A stretch of 64,000 nt of DNA from Atrina japonica (Eukaryota > Mollusca > Bivalvia > Pterioida > Pinnidae). Of the stretch, positions 46,736-58,563 are shown in pieces. Both the position numbers and the translations under genes were made by a program. The stretch covers positions 62,001 through 126,000 of the forward strand of contig BROG01000377.1 of the NCBI GenBank assembly GCA_030159075.1. The letters run 5' to 3'. The notes beneath the pieces are model-generated. The model did not search any database and had not been told where the DNA came from. It saw only the letters and a list, made by a program, of their open reading frames with translations. Position 1 is the stretch's first letter, and each line of letters starts with the position of its first letter.

Positions 46736-47354
46736 TTTTATTTGACCTTTTTACCAATCAGCTGGTAACCGGGATGACTGATTGAGTGATTCGTACATAA
46801 CTTACGTAAGTATTTCACACGGCCTGATTTCATAGGATGCGAGTGACGAATTGTCTCTGACAGAAATATCCGGTGAAGGCAAACAAATCGACCTGTTTAT
46901 CAGATATGATTGACAAAGTTGCACAAGGCCTAACTCTCTTTTTCAGAGGCAACAGAAAAGTTACAATTGTAACTAAGAAGCAAACTTTCATTTCTATGGT
47001 CTGTGGTTCTGGTCATAACATACCTAGATGATCGCGATATGGGCCTAGGCTGTACAGTGTGCTACAGATATAGTCTCGTGTTTCCTATTTCTTTCTGTGA
47101 TTTTTGTTTGTTTTGTAGTAGGCCTAATATATGGCTTTTAAGATTAAATATATAAGAAATAAACATGGGATATTCTATTCTTTATTGATTCTTTCATGTA
47201 TTCTTATGCTGAAAAGTAAAGCGGTTAATACTCAGGTCACGTGACTGCAAATACTGAATATACAATATATAGCTCTATATACTTGCAATGAAGAGTATTG
47301 CAGTCGGTATGTAAATATTCATGCATACAAAATTTGAAAATCATCTGATTATTG
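46736..47354. other. Intergenic, nothing recognised
   Basis: No supported feature. Confidence 0.5.
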
Positions 47355-47560
47355 GTACATGAAAAGATGTACCAAGTTTAGTACTTTTTGGACCTTTTTG
47401 AGGCCCCTGTGGGTCCTAGCCCCTTTTCATTGGAAAACTGTATGCGGCCTCCTGCCAAAATTGGCCCATTGGTTCTTGAGAAGAACTGGAAAATATCTAA
47501 AGGTTAACGATGGACGACGACAGACAAAACACGATCGCAATAGGAGAATTTGGTATAGAA
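47355..47560 (+). repeat. Probable dispersed mollusc repeat
   Basis: GATGTACCAAGTTTAGTACT...TTTTTGAGGCCCCTGTGGGT...GCCCATTGGTTCTTGAGAAG...GACGACGACAGACAAAACAC. I recognise this phrase order from repetitive DNA in mollusc genomes; only one copy is present here, so the window itself cannot prove it. Confidence 0.45.
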
Positions 47561-47660
47561 CAACAATTATAAGTACATGTTTGAAAATTCAGGGTTAGGT
47601 AATCGGATGACTGTTTTCACAAGTGACATTTTGTGTGTGTGAGATGCGCTTCAACTGGGT

Positions 47661-47663
<3 letters not shown>

Positions 47664-47724
<61 letters not shown>

Positions 47725-47730
47725 AGAGAG
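47664..47730. repeat. (GA)n array, left of SINE
   Basis: GA units with one GAGGAG slip. Confidence 0.95.
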
Positions 47731-48001
47731 TTGTTGTTTAACGTCCCACTCAAGAATCTTTCACTCATATGTAGACGTCACCAAATGCCGGTGAATGGCC
47801 TCAAATTTAGGCCTAAGCTCGGCACTTGCGGCCATTGAGCAGTGAGGGTACTTTAACGTGCCTACACCTACTGTGACACGGGACTTCGGTTTTTACTGGC
47901 TCATCTGAAGGACAGGAAACCAGCCTGCCGCTGGCTGGACTTGAACTCATGACATCACGATCAAGAGTCAAGCGCGTTACCAACTGAGTCAGGTCGGCGT
48001 G
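47731..48001 (-). repeat. Full-length SINE between GA arrays
   Basis: TTGTTGTTTAACGTCCCACT at the left to head GTTACCAACTGAGTCAGGTC at the right. GA repeats abut the tail, and a GCGC-GA array follows the head. Confidence 0.92.
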
Positions 48002-48008
48002 CGCGCGA

Positions 48009-48094
<86 letters not shown>
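48002..48094. repeat. (GC)n then (GA)n array
   Basis: GCGCGCGAGCGCGCGCGCGC followed by about 36 GA units. Confidence 0.95.
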
Positions 48095-48095
<1 letters not shown>

Positions 48096-48224
48096 AAGTA
48101 ATATTTGTATTTAGATGTAGAACTTTAAAAATCCTATTAGACGCTAGAAGAGAACGGTCGGGACTTTGCAATAATTATATATATTTTATCTCTAACGCTC
48201 ATATACGTACATATCAATGGCTTC

Positions 48225-48998
48225 TAGGGGCATTGAAAGACATAGATAGACATAAAAAAAAATCTTATATTCCTATAGATGTGCAATTTATATTGTGCAA
48301 TTTGCTTGAGAAACCCATTTTGTAATTTTTTGTATACAATAAAAAGGAATCTAAGATCCCAAAGTATTTTCAGGATGCCCTGGATACAATATAGAAATAA
48401 TATGAAATCTCAGAAATCAAACTATTAATCTACATGGTATCCAGGATAAATTAGGTACAAATGTGGTGATATTGGACAAACACGGACCCCCAGAAATCCA
48501 GAGGTGGGATCAGGTGCCATCGAGTAGTAAGCATCCCCTGTTGACCCGTCACGCCCGCCATGAGTCCACAGTCAAATTAAAATGAAATGCCACTATCGAA
48601 CATGTTATTCAACATTTCACCTTATGAAACAATGTAATCGCAAACAAGGCTATTTATAACGACCGTAAAATTTGCGGAACACTGATTAATTCGACAGAGG
48701 ATGCTTCCTCCTTCATGACACCTGATCCCACCTCTAGATTTCCAGAGGTCCGTCTTTTTCCAAACTCATCAGATTTGCATATGTATTCTGGACATCCTAT
48801 AGATTTATACTTGGATATCTGAGATTTTATATTTATACCTTACTATTTCTAAATGCTCATAACACTGGAACTGACCTGATTTTAACAAAATATATAGGAA
48901 TATAAGAAAACATAATTATCTTTCATTTGCCATTGTACATCAATGGAAGTAGTAAAAACGATTTCATTTTGTGGAAAACACAGCTAATACCCCTTTCA
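48225..48998. mobile_element. MITE-D arms around an inserted MITE-E
   Basis: The left arm (AGGGGCATTGAAAGACATAG...AATCTTATATTCCTATAGAT) and right arm (ATATAGGAATATAAGAAAAC...CACAGCTAATACCCCTTTCA) correspond to the two ends of MITE-D; MITE-E occupies the middle. Confidence 0.65.
48348..48828. mobile_element. MITE-E, complete copy with both TIRs
   Basis: Ends AATCTAAGATCCCAAAGTAT and ATACTTGGATATCTGAGATT. The internal GACCCCCAGAAATCCAGAGG at 48485 and CCTCTAGATTTCCAGAGGTC near 48730 are also inverted, so the element is one large palindrome with a unique centre. Confidence 0.78.
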
Positions 48999-49159
48999 GA
49001 TATAAATTTAATCATAACAGGGCTACTTGTCGACACAAAAAATAAGTGTTTCAGTAATGCATCGAATCCATGCAAGACAATACGTTATAAATGTACAACC
49101 TATTTTTTGGAAAAAGACCCTATTGTTTTGGTTTTTTGACGAAACCTGGATGTGCCACT

Positions 49160-49204
49160 TTACCTTGGTATATATATATGTATATATATGTATATATATA
49201 TATA
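49160..49204. repeat. (TA)n flank of MITE-A
   Basis: TATATATATGTATATATATG-type run leading directly into CAGTAAAACC. Confidence 0.9.
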
Positions 49205-49380
49205 CAGTAAAACCTGCTATAGTGGCCACCTCTATATAAGGATTACCTGTCTATAAAGGCCAGTTTTGAAAAGTCCCTTGACTGCATACTTCAACTAAAT
49301 TGAACCTGTGTATAAGGGTCACCTGCACATAAAGGCCAATATTTTCTGATCCCTTGGGTGGCCCCTATATACAGGTTTCA

Positions 49381-49383
<3 letters not shown>
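49205..49383. mobile_element. MITE-A copy inside a TA array
   Basis: CAGTAAAACCTGCTATAGTG...CCCTATATACAGGTTTCACTG, 179 bp, in opposite orientation to the 29129 copy and close to it in sequence (GTCCCTTGACTGCATACTTC versus its complement there). Confidence 0.92.

Positions 49384-49445
<62 letters not shown>
49384..49445. repeat. (TA)n microsatellite
   Basis: About 31 TA units continuing from the MITE end. Confidence 0.95.
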
Positions 49446-49447
<2 letters not shown>

Positions 49448-51261
49448 ATAACTTGTGTTGTTATATCACTCTCAAGAGGTTGTATAAACGAAGCTGCAGT
49501 TAATTAAATATACAAATAACAACTGAATAAATCTCACTGGCCGAGCCCGTACTACTACTGTTGTATCAGATCAGTTGTTAGGGGACAAAGTTGGCGAATA
49601 AAGTAATTGGGGGGAAAGGGATCCTTTATTGATGTCACAACCAATGTTGATTTTCCTGCCATTGACATATTGATGTAATCTGGAGATTGAAGCGAGGTAC
49701 AGGTTTGACACAATCACGAGAGTCCCAGCCCGATAGTATCTAGACGTGATGTAGGATAATCCATACTACCTATGTTTGCAGTTATGGTAGAAACAGATTC
49801 ATCAACTGTGTGGGGGGTTGTTGTTCTGTTCGTGTTTATGCAGGTTTGTGAGTGTGTTCACGTTTCCCTCACAATGCACTGTAGGCATGGAAACTAACAA
49901 TATAACACAACAAAAATAGTGACCACATATTTTCTAACATTTATTAAAATGATTAGTTGTTTTACAACTAAATAACACTATTTATCCCGTTACGTAAACA
50001 ATTATGCATTTTTGTTAGAAAATGATTAAAATGTACACAAAATATAGATAATAATGGTACTATACAACCTTCAATATGTTTAACATTTCGACAAATAATG
50101 CTGGTCTGAAAAAATAGAAAGGAACATTCTATACAGGTATTTAGGGGCAAATGGTTAATTATTTATTTTAAAACCTTTTTACGTCTAACGTATTGAAATA
50201 CAACCATTATATTTGTTATATTTTATGCTTCATTTTTATTACAGCCTGAGAGATTGTCAAAGTTCATGATGTCAAAATTCACAACACAATACATCACTGT
50301 AACAGGATGGAGTTGCACAAAGTCTTGACACTCCTTCAAGGAGGATCGTTTTGACAACATTCTTGAAACCCACTGTGTGAATGCAAATTGTCAATGGGAT
50401 CCTGGTAAAGACGTCAATACCAAAATTTAAGCCTTGCTGCTCTTTGTTGGGGTACTGGTGTAGCAACATAGTGCCGCAACGTTGCAAAAGGTATCCTTTT
50501 TTGTATGAAAATTGGTTTTCTAACACCATTTTGCGATAATTTTCTGGTAGTATCTTGCTGCGACATTTTGGCACTATTTTGTGTAACCATTTCGGCACTA
50601 TTTGTTATTTACTCATCCTTTTATCAATTTTATAGGTTACAGGCTACTATTCTGATGTTATTTCAGACTTTAACAAAGAGATATGTCTTATATCAATTGT
50701 AATAACATGCATATTTACATTGTACATAAATGTCAACAACAATACAATATCACAATATCCATTACCTAATTTAAATATCGATTGTTGTCACCCAAAATTT
50801 ATAAACCACATGTCAATAGATCTTCAAAACATTGTTATAAACATGTAACTATTAGTTCATGATGTTAATATTTCTGGTCATGTATGCGATAAACTGCTTA
50901 ATCGGAATGTAAAGATGCCCTACCGTCAACCTATGCACTATTTTGAGGAACCGTGACAACTCGAAAATGGTCCATTGAACAGAATTCAAGCTCTTTGCTT
51001 TACATAAAATCTTAAAGTGCAATGCAGAGAGAGTGTGTATTTTGTCCAATATTTTAGGTTTTGTCCTTTTTTATAATACGACATTACTAGATCTATGTAA
51101 CTTATAACACTAATAAAAGATAGAGATTCAAAAATGTTGACAAATCATACGATATTTCCTGATTGCAATATCTTACACAAACTTACAAAACATATACAGG
51201 ATACATCTGGATGTAGTATTCACACAAAAGATTATTTTTGTTTTGCATGACAAAAACCAGG
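49446..51261. other. Intergenic, nothing firm
   Basis: The minus strand is open for about 108 codons at 50272-50598 without an ATG or recognisable domain; the composition is not convincing. Otherwise nothing seen. Confidence 0.5.
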
Positions 51262-51502
51262 ATGTTTGTTTGTTTATTGTTTAACGTCCCATTCAAGAAT
51301 CTTTCACTCATATGGAGACGTCACCAAATGCCGGTAGAGGGCTTCATATTTTTGGCCTATGCTCGGAACTTACGGCCATTGAGCAGTAAGGGTTCTTTAA
51401 CGTGCTAACACCTACTGTGACACGGGACCTCGGTTTTTACTGTCTCATCCGAAGGACCTCACGATCAAGAGTCAAGTGCGCTACTGACTCAGCCAGGTGG
51501 GC
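51262..51502 (-). repeat. SINE with internal deletion
   Basis: (TTTG)n tail, complete body to CTCATCCGAAGGAC, then a jump straight to the B box region CTCACGATCAAGAGTCAAGT and A box CTGACTCAGCCAGG; about 30 bases between body and head are missing. Confidence 0.9.
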
Positions 51503-51545
51503 TCCGACAAAAAGCAGGAACATTACTTAAAGTAACATAAGTCAA

Positions 51546-51772
51546 GATACACAATTTCAAATTCTAAATTCTTCTAAAACTAATATAACCATCTTTTTAG
51601 TGGTTACTCTTAGTGGACTTTGGCTATACGTTTAGATTTATTATTTGGCCTTGTCTGATACCACATTCTCTTTAGAAAATCTATTTAAAATTGGAGCTCA
51701 GCTGATGAAGTCTAATGGACAGAAACGATCGTCTTGAGCATTATAACTTTGCTATAATGTTTATAATATATA
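51546..51772. repeat. Dispersed relative of the 360-bp satellite
   Basis: GGTTACTCTTAGTGGACTTT, ATTATTTGGCCTTGTCTGAT, AAATTGGAGCTCAGCTGATG, GAGCATTATAACTTTGCTAT: one diverged part-unit. Confidence 0.8.
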
Positions 51773-52330
51773 CAATTAATATCAATGCTGGATACCCATC
51801 TTACTGATGTAAGTCATCTATGAAATGACGTTTCGTCCATACATTTTTAAACGCTTTAAATCCTTTTAACATCAAATAACAATAACTCGGGCGTGTACTC
51901 ATTGACGTCAGTTGTGGACAGTTCCAATTTTCAACAGGTACGCGTTGTACCGAGTCTCAGCAGGCTACTTGAACGAAAAGCGTGAAAATAACAAAAGATG
52001 TCAGATAATATAAGAATCATGTTGAACATGCGTGAGTGATGAATTGAAAATAATAGAAGAACTGTCATCCAATACCCTCTTCAGTTGTTGAAATGTCCTG
52101 TTCTAAATATGGCACCAACAATAAACAAACAATATAAACTGGGATGTTGATTTAGCATGGGAAACTGCTTACCAAAATTATTTCTGGAGATAGCAGAGGT
52201 TTGGTTTTAACCTCGCGAATTGCGTTGGTATATTCAATCATCAATCAACTTTCTAATTAGTTGAGAAAGAGTGACACTTATGGCATAGATAATTTCCGAT
52301 TTCCGAATTGAGTCGCATGAACAGTAATGC
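51773..52330. other. Intergenic, nothing recognised
   Basis: No supported feature. Confidence 0.5.
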
Positions 52331-52749
52331 CCATAGCGTATATTTGGTTGGTTGGTTGTATTGTTGTTTAACGTCCCACTCAAGAAACTTTCACTCATAT
52401 GGAGACATCACCAATGCCGGTGAAGGGCTTCAAATTTTGGCCTATCTCAGCACTTATGGCCATGAGTTTGTTTGTTTGTTTATTGTTGTTTAACATCCCA
52501 ATCAAGAATCTTTCACTCATATGGAGACGTTACCAAATGCCGGTGAATGGCTTCAAATTTTGGCCTATGCTCGGCACTTAATGCTACTGAGCAGTGAGGG
52601 TTCTTTAACGTGCTGACACTGCGACACAGAACCTCGGTTTTTACTGGCTCGTCCAAAGGACAGGAAATCAACCTGCCGCCAGCTGGACTCGAACCAAGAG
52701 TTGAGTACGCTACCGACTGAGCCAGGCCGGAAGCCCATAGCATATATAG
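52331..52749 (-). repeat. Chimeric SINE pair within one target-site duplication
   Basis: Outer direct repeats GCCCATAGCGTATAT (52331) and GCCCATAGCATATAT (52734) enclose two SINE pieces. A 3' half (52349-52465) stops at CACTTATGGCCATGAG. It is followed at once by a second, full-length copy (52467-52733) with its own (TTTG)n tail and complete tRNA head (CTACCGACTGAGCCAGGCCGG). Confidence 0.88.
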
Positions 52750-52868
52750 GTAGAATAATTCTATATGAAATCACTAACACTATAACTTAAACATGTTCAA
52801 TACTGGGAAAGGATCCGATCCTAACCGTTAACAACCCTCTATCCAGTTATACACGAACATACATATAA

Positions 52869-53125
52869 TATATGAGCCAGCTGCTGAGAAAAGGGTCCTT
52901 TGGACATTTTGTGGGAAACTTGTGATTTTTATCTTTTAGAAACTTCAACATATGTGAATTTTAAAAAGTAAACAATATGAGAATGGGCGCAGATGAGAGC
53001 AACTCTTTTTGTCTGCAGTGCCAAAATTCTACAAAATTGGACATAAAATGTCAGACAGAATTCATTGTCTTTTCGCCGTTCATTGGATGTCATAAGGACC
53101 TTTTTCTCAGCCACTGGCTCATATA
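52869..53125. mobile_element. MITE-J, 257 bp
   Basis: ATATGAGCCAGCTGCTGAGA and TCTCAGCCACTGGCTCATAT are inverted, continuing through AAGGGTCCTTTGGACAT and ATGTCATAAGGACC. Non-coding. Confidence 0.8.
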
Positions 53126-55235
53126 TCGTAAATAAGAATTTGTTAAGTCTTTAATTCATTGATATGAATAATTCGCTGTTCCAATCTATTGACAGTCTCA
53201 ATATAAATGTATTTTGTAACATATTACTATTTTAAAACAATTTCATAAATAAAAGTCGGAATTCTCATAATTTTGGTTAAAACTGCTTGCCAATTTTCTA
53301 AAAATACATTAAAATATCCCTTTTTCTCTGAAGAAATTGCCCAACGGAAATGTCCATGTCTGGCCAGTTTAAACTGTTCTGGACTGGTAGGATTCACTGA
53401 ACCATGTATTTGACATAATGGAAACTTTGAGACAGTTACAGATACTAAACACATACTAGTGTGTTTTAGTATCTTTATATGGTTCTTTTTTGTTGTTTAT
53501 AAGTATACCTATCAGAATATAAAAATCACAGAAATAACATCAACCTAAAATCTTTTGTTACATAAGATAAGAGAGTTTTATTTGGGATTTCTCCATTACT
53601 ATTTATGATTGATTGAAAAGTCCCAACATTTTGGGGGTTTTTTCCTATGTGGCCGCTTGAATCCAAAATTCAATGAAGTTTTGTTATGCACTTTCTACAA
53701 AAATATACATACGAAAGAGACATTTGAAAGAAAATCCACACAACAAATTAACAACATACATACATTGTCAACAAACACATACCTCCAGAAAATTCAGAGG
53801 CGGAATCAGGAATGTGTTTTATCAAAAACTTGTAAGTCCTAAATCATAAGACTAATTAAAGTAACTTGACCTTAAAACAAAACCTAACTCAAATCTTACA
53901 TATAACAATATATTCACTATTTCCAAAATAAATCTTGACAGTTAATGAATACTTTACCTGCCATATTTACAGAGATACATCTGACGATTTAACGCTTGTC
54001 AGAGTGCATTTATCGTCAATATGGGTGCCGTTTGGGTGACAGATAAATAGAATGGCACCTGTTGATAAGCATTCATTTGTTATATTTACATATTATCCTT
54101 TTCCTGTTGACAAACAAAATAATGAGAATAAAAAATCCTGCTGTTAACGTGATTTATCTCGACATCGGAGTTCAAGGTAAAAAAGTATAGAACAAATGTA
54201 CTTCATATCCGAAATAAAAAAAAATATTATATTTAGAAATAATATTTAATATTAGAAGCTAAAATTTTATTCCTTTTCAGTTTAGAATTATATTTTTTTT
54301 GTCTTACAAGTCTCACAAACTGATATTGTTTATTTTACATTTTGTGTATCACTAAACTTGGTGTGACATCATGTCATGTGACGAACTTCGATTATAGCCG
54401 ATATAGTTTAAATCAACACTGAGTCAAACGGAGATTGCTACAGTAAATGTAAATATACAACAATAACTTATTCCATCGTACTGCCTCTGGCTGGTCATAA
54501 AGTCTGGACCTGATTTGGTCATAGACCATAAGTCCTAATTCTTAAAAAAAAATGGGTTATGAGTGTTGCCCTGAGACCAAGTCTAAAACTCAAAACGTTT
54601 TGTCACTCATTGCGAGTCTCAATTAAACCAACTGAAAAAGAAGTGAGGAATAAACTGAATAATCCATTTACACATCTCGTATAGATAATTCAGTCAGGAG
54701 TAAAATAAATAATCCCTTCACACACGATCCATACAGCTGATTTGACAACCACAAATATTAACAATGGGTAACTCGACATTTATATCAACCAAAATAATTC
54801 TGAATTGTTGACATATAACATTATATATAAATTATAGAATTGTCATAATGGTATATATTTTGTTTTTAAAAACAATATATATAGATATCTCACTTATTAC
54901 AAAATATGTATAAGATAATTTACCATGTTTGTTAAGAGATATGTACAGTCTTGAATATGTGCCTTAAAGAAATCTCATATAATGTATACAGTGTTATTTA
55001 TGCCCTACTATTCTTGCAAACGGTTTTCTCTCGTCTTAAAATTGCCCAGACTTGTTACAATTCCAGTTTATAAAATGATTAAATTTTATCTTATTGCAAA
55101 GTTTAAATCAACAAATAACACCTGTGCATGTCCACTTTCTGTATGATTACATTAGAGCATTCTTTAACCGATTTTGTTTATAGTTTAAAATGAAACATAC
55201 AATAGATACTCTCTGCAACTATTAAAATATATGAA
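53126..55235. other. Intergenic, nothing recognised
   Basis: 2.1 kb of AT-rich DNA; no gene, RNA or repeat family supported. Confidence 0.55.
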
Positions 55236-55318
55236 CTTACCATTTTATATTCGCCCACTAACTATGAGAGCCAAATGGGGCGAAAATAAAATGGAGGCAG
55301 AAATTCCCTGTATACTGT
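55236..55318. mobile_element. MITE-B fragment
   Basis: TATATTCGCCCACTAACTAT...GGGGCGAAAATAAAATGG...CCCTGTATACTGTAT matches the internal and right-end blocks of the copy at 8458. Confidence 0.6.
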
Positions 55319-55601
55319 ATGCAGACCTGACACAACAAACAGGTACTCTTAAAATTCGTCTTTTCTCTAAAATGATTTGAGAAAAATCTTTATTTTCACC
55401 GAGATCTAAAACGAAATGTCTCGTCAACAATATCATTGATAATGAATGATCACAGACTACAGAAAGACGCCAAAATGAGCTGATGATCTTCACCAACCAA
55501 TCGAAACGATGACATATTTATCTACAGTTTCCAACAATCAGTAAGGTGAAACATCCATCTATAACTTCCACCAATCATCAAAACTTGTGATATTTATTTA
55601 T

Positions 55602-55909
55602 AATGGGAGCCTACCACTATTGTCCATTTTAAAGCTTTTAACACTAAGAACCACTGGCGAGAATAAGTTACACGAGAACAGTAGTTCCGGTTATCTATCA
55701 GTAGAAAACTTGCAGTGCTCTGCAATATGGATTACTATCGGAACAACCAATCAGTTTCACGATTTTATTATTTTCACATACGTGTAAATAAATGTATTTC
55801 AAAGTTGTAGGATTTTTAAATTTTGTTAACTTATTTCATTGTGAATCTGTGGCACCAGTTGTGTGCAGCGGTCAGAAATTAAAGGGACATAATCTGGTAG
55901 GCTCCCATT
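55602..55909. mobile_element. MITE-L, 308 bp, in the 3' flank of the glucosidase-like gene
   Basis: AATGGGAGCCTACCACTATT and GGTAGGCTCCCATT are inverted over about 24 bases (with TGTCC/GGGACA). It lies 70-377 bases past the stop at 55979, so it may be part of the 3' UTR. Confidence 0.8.
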
Positions 55910-55978
55910 TAAACATTTGACAAAGTTTTACTTCCAAGTATGATACTTTTGTATTCAGCAGTAAGTAACCAAATGCTC

Positions 55979-56077
55979 TCAGCAAGCAGCTGCCGTTGCA
56001 AACTTGATAACATACGTGCATTTTTCATCCTCCTGTACACTCACAACTCGATCATTAATGCCACACAAAAATAAAAT
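55979..56077 (-). CDS. Glucosidase II beta-like protein, last exon (end of MRH domain)
   Basis: Acceptor ATCTTTTCAG, phase 0, joining RSSV to ILFLCGINDRVV. It encodes 32 residues: the LCG Cys, EDEKCTY with the Glu and Tyr expected to contact mannose in MRH domains, and the terminal Cys in ATAAAC, then TGA. Human PRKCSH continues past this Cys to a HDEL ER-retention tail; here the stop follows at once. Confidence 0.88.
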   Translation of the reverse strand: MLFLCGINDRVVSVQEDEKCTYVIKFATAAAC

Positions 56078-58323
56078 CTGAAAAGATAAAGGGTAAAACA
56101 GTATAAATGTTTGTTTCCTTTACAATTAGCAACTGACATAATCCATTGCCAAGCATGCATGTTTAACATGAGAATAGTAATGCATTAGAATCATAGCTAC
56201 ACCGTCAGACCACGATAAACAGTTATAACAGTCTTAATTCCAAAAGTCTCACTTGCAGATAGGATTTTATCCTCGATATAGCACTATTTATAGCTTTAAA
56301 TATTGACACTAAAATTCAGGACCAGGTTATATCAAAGTTGATTGAATCATTAAAGCGTTATTAAACTGGAAATATTGAATCAGTCATTAAAGTCTGTTGT
56401 ATCAATAGCTCAGTTCATTAAAGTCACATTAAAGCTTTATTAAACTACCCAACTCTAATGGAGCTAAGGGGTTCCATGAAACAAGTCATTAAATATAGTA
56501 TTACTATATAAGATAATTAAAACTCAGTATAAACAAGATAACTGAAACATAAAAACATCTATATCTACCGCTATATTCACAATGCATGCATCTAACAGGA
56601 GTGCTGCTCCGGAAACAATTTTTCAGTGACCGTGACCTTGTTTACAGAAATTAGGTCACACCAGCTTTGATATCCAAAAAGGCACATCTGTGAAATACGA
56701 TTCCAATTCACCCAGTAGTTTAGGAGTCCTGCTTAGTTTCCAGAAAGTAAGTCACAATAACCTTAGCACACCAAAAGCCACATCTAGGATACATGAGGAT
56801 CGTCTGTGTGAAGTATGGTTCCTAACCACCCAATAGTTTAGAAGTTCTGCTCCGGAAACGAAATATTGACAACGACACTAACACCTAACATCTTTCCTGC
56901 CACCTGTGCCCTCTTCTTATATATCAAAGGGACTTTATAGTTTTGTTTTAATTAGTCTAGCACTGTCAGTCTACAAAACCTCCCAAATTCCATTTCACAT
57001 CAGCACTATGGTTTATCCTCTTTTGACCAAGGGAAATATAATTTTGTTTTAATTAGTCTACTGTCTGACTACCAAATATCCCTAATAACGTGTCTCGCCA
57101 ACGCCATTGCTCGACAACTACTGAAAATTGGGATAATTAGGCTTCGCTAAAATTTGGCCACTTTGGTTATAAAATGAAGGGTTATTTAGTTAAATTTTGG
57201 CCATATGTCTATATTATGTATAGATTTGGCCTTCCATCAGATCTCAGTATTGTTGTGTTCAATATTCCAGGTGTTTGAAATATCAAAATATTAAGAAGTT
57301 GAATAATTGGAATTGATACGTCACATGGTACTTAATTATGATTAATGTCCATACAGTGTTATTTTTTTTAAAGAAAGAAAAACCTTGTTTGTTAATCTAT
57401 ACAACACTAAAACATTTTTAAAAGTACACATAGAAACATTGTGTACATATTTTTGTAATTCTGGCCATTTTAATACGGTGGCCAAATTGGCCGAAATTAA
57501 ACAATGGCCAAAATATCCCAATTTACGGTAATTCACAAGACATCAGCAAACAGTAATTTGATTAAAAAGTCTAAAAGACATTTATTTTACCTGTACATAA
57601 TGTAAAGAAAATACCAGTCACAATACCAAAATTTTTTGTCAAACCATAGGCCTTATCAAAATTAGTACTTGAAGAGGGCTGTTCTCCACAAGGTCAATCT
57701 TATTACAAACCAGTCTCTCACCACGCCAATTTTCAGATGTATAGCACAAATTTTCAAAATCACGTCAGTCAAATTTTGATTAGTCCATCATGACACCCCA
57801 TCAAGAAGTCATCCACATTTGACCTCACAGTGGACTTCATGGTAATCCAGGTAATTATGAACGAAATGTAATCCTTGTAATCAAGAAATCCATGGTAATC
57901 CATGTTACCATGGTAATCATAATAATTTGTTACCACGGCAATGATAAAAAAACACACAATCATTGTAACACATGTTGTCATGGTAACCCATGTAATTGCT
58001 GTGATATCACCAAGTAATAATCACGATAATACATGTATGGATAAAAGTAAATACCCTGATAAGTTTAACAACACTTAATCGATAAAAACAATATAGATGA
58101 AAGAACAAGGAATTTTCGCAACATACCAAGTTTGAAAATTTTTTATCGGGTCATTCACAACCACGTCATCTTCAAATAGATTTTAAAAAATGACTAGGTT
58201 ACCAGCCTATTTTTGTGTGCGTGTTTATTTCCAATAATTCCAACCTACCACCCTTGTCCACCATGCAACCACATGCAAAATTTGTGTTTTAGGGACTAAT
58301 GGAATTAACCATGATAAACTCAC
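56078..58323 (-). other. Intron 3 of the glucosidase II beta-like gene
   Basis: GT-AG, phase 0. Contains an imperfect dimer at about 56590-56890 (GTGCTGCTCCGGAAACAATT ... TTCTGCTCCGGAAACGAAAT; CACCCAGTAGTTTAGGAGTC/CACCCAATAGTTTAGAAGTT) and a CCATGGTAATCCATG-rich stretch at 57836-58010. The rest is not recognised. Confidence 0.85.
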
Positions 58324-58563
58324 CACACTCGATCTCATTTGCCCTCCGGGACACATTGTAGAATCTCCTCCAGCCATTTCCAGGATGTAGCGTCCATGAG
58401 ACTTCTGTTTCCACTTTGAAATTTTACCCAGCATTGTGGGATTGATGGAATATTTGGACTGCTTCACACTATGGAAGGGACAAACAGTGTACTCGTACTC
58501 GCTGGACTTATGAGTGTAACAATGTTGGCTGAGTTTATAGAAGACTCCATCTGGTCCATATTT
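58324..58563 (-). CDS. Glucosidase II beta-like protein, MRH exon
   Basis: Acceptor CTTTTTTTAG, donor GTGTG|GTGAGT, both phase 0; 80 codons. Starts KYGPDGVFYKLSQHCY, then EYEYTVCPFHSVKQ, LGKISKW, YILEMAGGDSTMCPGG and MRSSV. This follows the MRH domain of PRKCSH in order (YGP-G-F, SQ-CY, EY-Y-CPF, Q, LG-W, C, R-S). The Gln of VKQ and the Arg of MRSS are the other two members of the Q-R-E-Y mannose-binding set. MRH domains of this family recognise mannose on N-glycans and position glucosidase II on nascent glycoproteins in the ER. Confidence 0.92.

Noticed and set aside
50272..50598. 108-residue minus-strand protein
   Set aside because: No ATG at the start of the frame, no recognisable domain and no splice context; it could be UTR or chance.
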